From the NCBI GenBank assembly GCA_022510905.1, contig JAFLSN010000003.1, positions 1-64,000 of the forward strand: a stretch of DNA of 64,000 nt, written 5' to 3'. The position numbers were made by a program, and so were the translations under genes. The DNA is from Treponema sp. (lineage in GTDB: Bacteria; Spirochaetota; Spirochaetia; Treponematales; Treponemataceae). Positions within the stretch are counted from its first letter, which is position 1; the number at the start of each line of letters is the position of its first letter. Below are positions 58,733 to 64,000 of the stretch, in pieces. A model generated the notes under the pieces. It was not told the origin of the DNA. It worked only from the letters and a program-made list of their open reading frames with translations, and did not search any database.

Positions 58733-59548
58733 TTATCCTAATGCCACGTCCAAAATCATCATCAGCACAAATCCAAGTGCAAAGCCCACCGTGCCAAGGT
58801 TTGAATGCTCACCTTCGCTTGCTTCTGGAATCAGCTCCTCCACAACCACATAAAGCATGGCACCAGCCGCAAAGGAAAGCAGGTACGGCAGCAACGGTGT
58901 AATCACGCCTGTGAGCGCAATCGTTACCAGTGCTGCGATGGGTTCCACAATGCCCGAAAACATTCCGCGCAAAAATGCTTTTAGCTTGCTGTTCTCTGTG
59001 CCAGCAAGTGGCATAGAAATTATGGCACCTTCAGGAAAATTCTGAATGGCGATTCCCACTGAAAGGGCAAACGCTGTTGGGAATGAGATTATTCCGTTTC
59101 CTTGTAAAAATGGTTCCGCCATTGACTGGCCGGCACCCTGCGTCAAAAGTCCTGCGAACACTACGCCAACCGCCATGCCTTCGGGAATATTGTGCAGGGT
59201 CACTGCCAGGCATAGCATGGTGCTGTCTTTGAGCCGCGCCTTGAGTCCTTCCGGTTTTTTCGCATGCACATGCATATGCGGAATGATCATGTCGAGGGCA
59301 AACAGAAATGCCATGCCCAGCAGAATGCCAACTGCCGCCGGCAAAAAAGCAAGCTTACCTAGCCGCGCCGATTCTGCAAGAGCTGGAATTATGAGCGACC
59401 ACACGCTTGCAGCCACCATAACGCCAGAAGCAAAGCCCAGCAGCAATTTTTGCACCTTGGGGCTCAATTCATTTTTCAGAAAAAAAACGCAGGCAGCTCC
59501 AAGCGTTGTGCCTAAAAACGGGATAAGCAGTCCATACACAATATTCAT
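58733..59548 (-). CDS. ZIP-family metal transporter (ZupT type)
   Basis: A 271-residue inner-membrane protein with eight TM segments. The metal-site motifs are 'HNIPEGMAVGVVFA' in TM4 and 'NFPEGAIISMPL' in TM5, the classical HNxPEG/xxPEG pair of bacterial ZIPs importing Zn and other divalent metals. A His-rich 'HMHVHAKK' lies in the TM3-TM4 loop. There is no clear ribosome site upstream. Confidence 0.93.
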   Translation of the reverse strand: MNIVYGLLIPFLGTTLGAACVFFLKNELSPKVQKLLLGFASGVMVAASVWSLIIPALAESARLGKLAFLPAAVGILLGMAFLFALDMIIPHMHVHAKKPEGLKARLKDSTMLCLAVTLHNIPEGMAVGVVFAGLLTQGAGQSMAEPFLQGNGIISFPTAFALSVGIAIQNFPEGAIISMPLAGTENSKLKAFLRGMFSGIVEPIAALVTIALTGVITPLLPYLLSFAAGAMLYVVVEELIPEASEGEHSNLGTVGFALGFVLMMILDVALG

Positions 59549-59712
59549 ATTGTTTTCAGTGTAGCATAAATTCTGGCGTTTTACAGCTGGTGCTTTAAAA
59601 GTCCTGAAGTTTTTTTGCAGAATTTGTAGTGAAAATACGAATTTTTACAAGTCCAACCAAGTGTGAACAAATTCAAAAGGCGGAGGGAGTGTTATAAAAT
59701 TTTCAACAACGC

Positions 59713-60186
59713 ATGGAACCCAATGTGAATGCAACAGAACTGAACAACCAGCTTGTTATAGAACGCGAACGTATCCAAAACGTGTTCGGCGCTAATATCC
59801 GAAAAAAGCGTAAGCAGCTGAATTTGACGCAGGAAATATTGGCAGAACGAATTGGAGTTGACGCAGAAACTGTTACCAGCCTCGAAAACGGCAGGGTTTG
59901 GATCGGACTGGATAATCTGGTAAAACTTTCAATCGTTCTGGAAATACCTGTATATGCATTTTTTATTGACTATGAGCGCGATTCCATTGTGCCTGTTTCG
60001 GAAGTAACGGCATTTTTTGAAGATGCACAAGAACGGTTCAAGCAAACTATTTCTGAAAATATTTCCTCCGCGAAAACTGCGAACTACACCCAACGCCACC
60101 GCAGGCAAACACGTTCACACACAGACAAAAAACGATCCAACAAAATTTCCCCAAAAGATGAATCCCGGCTCCACCATTCAGACTGA
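59713..60186 (+). CDS. XRE-family helix-turn-helix regulator with a basic tail
   Basis: A 157-residue protein. An HTH (residues ~25-82, 'NIRKKRKQLNLTQEILAERIGVDAETVTSLENGR') is followed by a short helical region and a basic Lys/Arg/His-rich C-terminus (~118-157). It stands alone between zupT-like and pheT. The start at 59713 has an AACGC context without a strong ribosome site (GGAGGG is ~30 nt upstream). Confidence 0.75.
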   Translation: MEPNVNATELNNQLVIERERIQNVFGANIRKKRKQLNLTQEILAERIGVDAETVTSLENGRVWIGLDNLVKLSIVLEIPVYAFFIDYERDSIVPVSEVTAFFEDAQERFKQTISENISSAKTANYTQRHRRQTRSHTDKKRSNKISPKDESRLHHSD

Positions 60187-60536
60187 CCGCGCTGGTTCCA
60201 CAAATCTTGCCGCAATTTTTTGATTCGTGCTGAGAGGGTGCATAGCCAGAGCTTGCCTCTGGTGTATTGATTCGATTTTGTATAAATTTAGGCCCTTGAC
60301 TAGTTAAAAGCCGGCATTCCCTAATCAACACACCACGACGTAGAAGCATGGCTTCGGCAATGGACGGATTCGCAGTTTTGGCATCACTTTACTGTGGCAC
60401 TGGATTCAGTGTGTTATTGCCTTTTCCTAGACAATGCGGACGGTTTTCGCTAGAATAAAAACCGAAAAATAGTCCGCTGGCATATTTCAGTTAAACGATT
60501 TTGCCAAACGGCTCAACAATCACAACCGAGGAAATC
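60187..60536. other. 350-bp gap: repeat copy F and a hairpin in the pheT leader
   Basis: No gene was found. It holds repeat copy F and, at 60436-60477, a nested inverted repeat (GCGGAC/GTCCGC around CGGTTTT/AAAACCG) about 60 nt before pheT. The hairpin is not followed by a T-run. Whether it regulates pheT is unknown. Confidence 0.4.
60322..60375 (+). repeat. Dispersed intergenic repeat, copy F (partial)
   Basis: AATCAACACACCACGACGTA, GAAGCATGGCTTCGGCAA and GGATTCGCAG. It shares the AATCAACAYACC and AAGCATGGCTTC parts with copies B and G but lacks the right half. Confidence 0.45.
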
Positions 60537-62924
60537 ATGCCAAAAATTGAAGTCAACGAAAAACTTTTTTTTAATCTGCTGGAAACTACATACGATTATG
60601 ACACGCTCGAAAAAAAACTCACATTTGCCAAAGCCGAGCTTGATGAAAAACCAGATACGTCGGAACCAGAGTCTAAGCGCACTATCAAAATTGAACTGAA
60701 CGACACCAACCGTCCTGACCTTTGGTCAACAGCTGGCGTGGCACGATGTCTGCGTGAGCATGAAGGCGCTCCGCACAAAGATTACCGTGGCTTTCTTTCT
60801 ACAGTGCAGGTGGCACAAGATGCAGGAAACCGAATTGTTACCGTTGATTCTGAGCTCAAAGACATACGGCCGTACATGGTGGCTTTTGTAATAACCGGAA
60901 AACCTATTGACGAGCCTATGCTGCTCGACATCATACAGACGCAGGAAAAACTTACTTGGAATTTTGGCCGCAAGCGCAAGACTATCTCCATGGGCGTGTA
61001 TCGTGCCGCAAACCTCAAATGGCCCGTGCGCTATAAGGCTGTTGACCCTGATGCCACCTCTTTTGTGCCCCTTCAGGAAACTCGCCGCATGACATGCCGC
61101 CAGATTCTCACTGAACATCCAAAGGGACGCGATTACGGCTGGATTATTGAAGAGTGCAAAAAATTTCCGCTCCTTACCGATGACACGGGCGAAGTGATGA
61201 GCATGGCGCCCGTTATAAACAGCGCAACACTGGGCCAGATTGAAGTGGGCGACAAAGAGCTTTTGGTGGAGTTGACCGGCTCAGAAATGGAAAGCCTGAT
61301 GCTGAGCGCCAACATTGTTGCATGCGATTTTTTTGACGCAGGTTACAAGATTCTGCCTGTAAAAGTGCAACATCCATACGAAACCGGTTATGGCACGGAT
61401 ATAACCATTCCGTTTTATTTTCAGCAGCCAACCAAAGCGCGGCTTTCTGAAATCAACAAAAAACTGGGCAGCACGCTTGATTCTGCCAAAGTCAAAACCG
61501 ACTTGGAGCACATGGGTAATGCAGTTTCGCTTTCCGAAGAAATGGGCGACACCGTGTTCACCGTGACCCAGGCGCCATACCGCAACGACTTTTTGCACGA
61601 AGTTGACGTAATCGAAGACGTGATGATTGGCCAAGGTCTCGACTTTTTTGAGCCGCAAAGCCCCAATGATTTTACCATTGGCCGGCTGTTGCCGATTACC
61701 ATGTACAGCCGAAAAGCAAAAAACATCATGGCTGGCATGGGCTATCAAGAGATGATTTTCAACTACCTTGGTTCAAAAAAATCCTACATCGACAAAATGA
61801 ATGTTGATGGCGCAAAAGTTATAGAAATTGCGAACCCCATGAGCGAAAACTATCAGTTCATACGTCCATCAATAATTGCCTCTTTGCTTGAAGCTGAAAG
61901 CAAGAGCGCCAACGCCGTGTATCCGCACAAGATTTTTGAAGTTGGAAAAATCGCCTTTATCGAGCCCAGCGAAAACACGGGAACAAAAACCGTGCAGAGC
62001 CTTGGTTTTGTGACATCTGCCGGAAACGCAAGTTTCAACACCGCCGCAAGCGAAGTCAGCACCTTGCTTTATTATCTTGACCACAGCTATCAGGTGCAGG
62101 AATCACATGACCCGCGCTTTATTCCAGGACGTCAGGCTGCCGTTATGGTGAATGGAGTCCAGGCAGGCATTTTTGGCGAAATTCATCCGCAGGTGCTTGA
62201 AAATTGGCAGATTACAGTGCCGTGTGTTGCAGGTGAGCTTGATCTGGAGTTCCTCATGTCTGCCGATTCTGTTTCTGAAAAAGAAATTCCTGCCGATGCG
62301 GATATAAAAAAAGCGCCGGCCCAGAATCAGGCCCCAAAATCGCAGATGGAAAATTCTGTGCAGGCCCAAAGTCCTGCCGGCCACGCCGCAAAGTCTGACG
62401 GGCCAGAGCTTGCGGAAGACCAGATTGAGCATTTCAATAAATATATCGATTTGCGCGTGGCCGTTATCAAGAGCGTTGAACCAAATCCACAGGGCGAAAA
62501 GCTTTACATCGAGCATCTTGATGATGGTTCTGGTACCGAGCGAATCATACAGAGTGGATTACGCGACTATCTTAGCCCCGAAGAGCTGATTGGTCAGCAC
62601 GTAGTTATTGCGGCAAACCTTGCGCCCCGCAAAATGCGCGGAGTTGAGAGCCACGGCATGCTCCTTGCCGCAGACTATACTGAAAATGACGCGGAAAAGG
62701 TTGAGCTGATTACCGCGCCTTGGGCGGCACCAGGCACTCCGGTTGTTCCGCAGGGAAGTGATGAGGCTGCTGCTGCCACAAAGCCGCAGAAAATTGACAT
62801 TGAGCGCTTTTGCAAAGTTGAATACCGTATCAGCGGAAAACAGGCACAGGTTGGTGGAGTTCCCTTGGTTGCAGCAGGAAAACCGCTCACCACGCAAAAA
62901 GCCGACAACTGTGCAATTGAATAA
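60537..62924 (+). CDS. pheT: Phenylalanyl-tRNA synthetase beta subunit fused to an EMAP-type tRNA-binding domain
   Basis: A 795-residue protein. Residues 1-~570 match archaeal/eukaryotic-type PheT ('MPKIEVNEKLFFNLLETTYDYDTLEKKLTFAKAELDEK', 'KIELNDTNRPDLWSTAGVARCLR', 'QAPYRNDFLHEVDVIEDVMIGQG'), consistent with the archaeal-like PheRS known in spirochaetes. A low-complexity linker (~580-625) leads to a C-terminal OB fold (~634-740) with 'DLRVAVIKSVEPNPQGEKLYIEHLD' and 'APRKMRGVESHGMLLAA', the EMAPII/MetRS-C tRNA-binding signature. ATG 60537 has a GAGGA ribosome site. Confidence 0.93.
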   Translation: MPKIEVNEKLFFNLLETTYDYDTLEKKLTFAKAELDEKPDTSEPESKRTIKIELNDTNRPDLWSTAGVARCLREHEGAPHKDYRGFLSTVQVAQDAGNRIVTVDSELKDIRPYMVAFVITGKPIDEPMLLDIIQTQEKLTWNFGRKRKTISMGVYRAANLKWPVRYKAVDPDATSFVPLQETRRMTCRQILTEHPKGRDYGWIIEECKKFPLLTDDTGEVMSMAPVINSATLGQIEVGDKELLVELTGSEMESLMLSANIVACDFFDAGYKILPVKVQHPYETGYGTDITIPFYFQQPTKARLSEINKKLGSTLDSAKVKTDLEHMGNAVSLSEEMGDTVFTVTQAPYRNDFLHEVDVIEDVMIGQGLDFFEPQSPNDFTIGRLLPITMYSRKAKNIMAGMGYQEMIFNYLGSKKSYIDKMNVDGAKVIEIANPMSENYQFIRPSIIASLLEAESKSANAVYPHKIFEVGKIAFIEPSENTGTKTVQSLGFVTSAGNASFNTAASEVSTLLYYLDHSYQVQESHDPRFIPGRQAAVMVNGVQAGIFGEIHPQVLENWQITVPCVAGELDLEFLMSADSVSEKEIPADADIKKAPAQNQAPKSQMENSVQAQSPAGHAAKSDGPELAEDQIEHFNKYIDLRVAVIKSVEPNPQGEKLYIEHLDDGSGTERIIQSGLRDYLSPEELIGQHVVIAANLAPRKMRGVESHGMLLAADYTENDAEKVELITAPWAAPGTPVVPQGSDEAAAATKPQKIDIERFCKVEYRISGKQAQVGGVPLVAAGKPLTTQKADNCAIE

Positions 62925-62943
62925 ACAGCTCGGTTTGTGAAAG

Positions 62944-62978
62944 TACACCCTTTGTTTCGGTGTGTGGATTTTTTTTGC
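62944..62978 (+). terminator. First, weak terminator after pheT
   Basis: A short stem (ACACC 62945-62949 with GGTGT 62959-62963, extendable by wobble pairs) followed by eight T's, 20 bp after the pheT stop. Confidence 0.4.
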
Positions 62979-63000
62979 CATAAAAACATGTGCTTGCCCG

Positions 63001-63049
63001 AAATTTGCGCAAAACTATTAGTGTCACTAAAAATTTTGCGCAAATTTTT
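63001..63049 (+). terminator. Long hairpin terminator after pheT
   Basis: A perfect 14-bp stem (AAATTTGCGCAAAA 63001-63014 with its complement 63034-63047) whose loop holds a second small stem (TTAGTG/CACTAA), followed by T's. It should terminate pheT transcription; being nearly symmetric, it could act on both strands. Confidence 0.75.
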
Positions 63050-63190
63050 ATGGTTTTACTGCATGGCGCATTGTTATGTTTGGGGCATATCATGTTTGTA
63101 CACAGGAAAGATTTCTTTTAATGATGCCAGACGCTTCGTTACGACCAATCTCTGTGGCTTTATTTCTTTAGAAAGTTTTTCTGAAGAATG

Positions 63191-63233
63191 ACGGTTGCAA
63201 GAGTCTTGAGGCTTTTGCAACCGTTGCTTTTTT
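63191..63233 (+). terminator. Hairpin with T-run just before queH
   Basis: A perfect 10-bp stem (ACGGTTGCAA 63191-63200 with TTGCAACCGT 63215-63224) and a T6 run 3 nt later. What transcript it ends is unclear: only a 16-codon frame (MMPDASLRPISVALFL, ATG at 63119) lies between it and the previous terminator. Its presence argues against an upstream start for queH. Confidence 0.6.
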
Positions 63234-63247
63234 GTTATGCTTGTACC

Positions 63248-63916
63248 GTGCAGGAACAAAAACCGAATTACCATAAACAGCTTGAAACACTCATAAAAAG
63301 CCTTGCTGGAGCGCCGCAAAAACCAAGGCTTTTGCTTCATGCCTGTTGCGGCCCGTGTTCTTCCGCCGTGATTGAATATCTTGCGACTGTTTTTAGAATC
63401 ACCATTTTTTATTACAATCCCAACATCTATCCGCAGGCTGAATACAACCGCCGACTCGCCGAGCTAAAAAAGTTTGTGGCTGAATTTCCACCCGCCGTGC
63501 AAACGGCAGTAAGCGTGGTTCAAACCGAATACACACCGCAGGATTTTTTTTGTGCCACAAATGCGTGCAACGAACTGGAACTGCAAACGGAGCCAGAACG
63601 CGGTGAACGCTGCCGCCGCTGCTATGCATTCCGCATGAAAAAAGCCTGGGATTTTGCGAACCAAAACGGATTTGATTTTTTTACCACAACACTTTCTATC
63701 AGTCCGTATAAAGACGCGCAAAAAATAAATGCCATCGGAATGAATTTTGCGCCAACTGATTGCACCCGGTATGTGCCGGCCGATTTTAAAAAACGTGGTG
63801 GTTTTTTACGTTCGTTGCAGCTGAGCGCGGAATACGGCCTGTACCGCCAGGATTATTGCGGATGTATATATTCGTACAAAACCGCCCATCCAGATGAAGG
63901 AACAAAAAGCATCTAG
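63248..63916 (+). CDS. queH: Epoxyqueuosine reductase QueH
   Basis: A 222-residue enzyme (DUF208) for the last step of queuosine synthesis in tRNA. The N-terminal 'LLLHACCGPCSSAVIEYL' has the adjacent cysteines, with further cysteines in 'ERCRRCYAFRM' and 'YRQDYCGCIYS' that bind iron-sulphur and iron. The frame also offers ATG 63188, but the first 20 codons from there sit on a terminator hairpin and do not resemble the family, so GTG 63248 is preferred; a TATGCT hexamer lies 6 nt before it. No other queuosine gene is in the window. Confidence 0.88.
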   Translation: MQEQKPNYHKQLETLIKSLAGAPQKPRLLLHACCGPCSSAVIEYLATVFRITIFYYNPNIYPQAEYNRRLAELKKFVAEFPPAVQTAVSVVQTEYTPQDFFCATNACNELELQTEPERGERCRRCYAFRMKKAWDFANQNGFDFFTTTLSISPYKDAQKINAIGMNFAPTDCTRYVPADFKKRGGFLRSLQLSAEYGLYRQDYCGCIYSYKTAHPDEGTKSI

Positions 63917-64000
63917 GCTTATGCCGTGGCATTCATAAATGTACCGTTTGTGCCCCCGCGACTTGGGCATGGTGCGTTGATATAAATTCTCCGCTGTGAT
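63917..64000. other. Right edge: no gene recognised
   Basis: The last 84 bases hold no supported coding sequence. The minus-strand stretch ATATCAACGCACCATGCC (63984-63967) faintly resembles the AATCAACAYACC start of the dispersed repeat; too short to call. Confidence 0.3.

Overview
This 64 kb window looks like the replication-origin region of a spirochaete close to Treponema. The evidence is the gene order dnaA-dnaN-recF-(DciA-like) and rpmH-rnpA-yidD-yidC-jag to the left of dnaA, gyrB-gyrA diverging to its right, an archaeal-type PheRS beta chain, a cyclophilin-FKBP lipoprotein and Gx-transporter type membrane proteins. No species can be named from the sequence alone. No rRNA, tRNA, CRISPR array, intact IS element or prophage was seen.

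Left part (1-10.4 kb): the 5' end of an HU/IHF-like gene, three small secreted or membrane proteins of unknown role, an XRE regulator, then a translationally coupled pair: a giant bacterial alpha-2-macroglobulin lipoprotein and penicillin-binding protein 1C. From 10.7 to 28.2 kb lies metabolism and repair: asnB (with a terminator-like leader hairpin) divergent from pyrE, a cobalamin/iron-type ABC importer, pyruvate phosphate dikinase with a basic histone-like tail, a histidinol-phosphatase, a MocR-like regulator with a degenerate PLP site, arginase, a uracil-DNA-glycosylase-like protein, helicase HrpB and a membrane transporter component.

The core (28.4-43.8 kb) holds a dual PPIase, the jag-yidC-yidD-rnpA-rpmH block, dciA-like, recF, dnaN, dnaA, gyrB and gyrA. 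The dnaA-dnaN gap carries DnaA-box-like sequences and six DnaA-trios, so it is the best oriC candidate. A 1.66 kb gene-free AT-rich gap after gyrA (43825-45487) carries two perfect parS sites, DnaA-box-like sequences, several copies of a dispersed repeat, and a transcription unit with promoter and terminator that looks like an uncatalogued ~160-nt structured RNA.

Right part (45.5-64 kb): argA, then a tightly packed + strand operon (ACP, ACP, membrane-anchored acyl-AMP ligase, hotdog dehydratase, GT2, LpxL-type acyltransferase, thioesterase, LolA-like, MMPL exporter). Its gene content and order match aryl-polyene (APE) clusters, but all ketosynthase and ketoreductase genes are absent from the window; this is the most interesting candidate system here. 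It is followed by a TatD-associated radical SAM protein, an S1-domain protein, an FtsH-like ATPase without its protease domain, a ZIP transporter, an XRE regulator, pheT fused to an EMAP-type tRNA-binding domain, and queH.

Across the window I also see a family of degenerate intergenic repeats, an over-represented GGGTACAG octamer concentrated in two DNA-repair genes, and several genes whose start codon sits 6-8 nt after a -10 hexamer without a Shine-Dalgarno, suggesting leaderless mRNAs.
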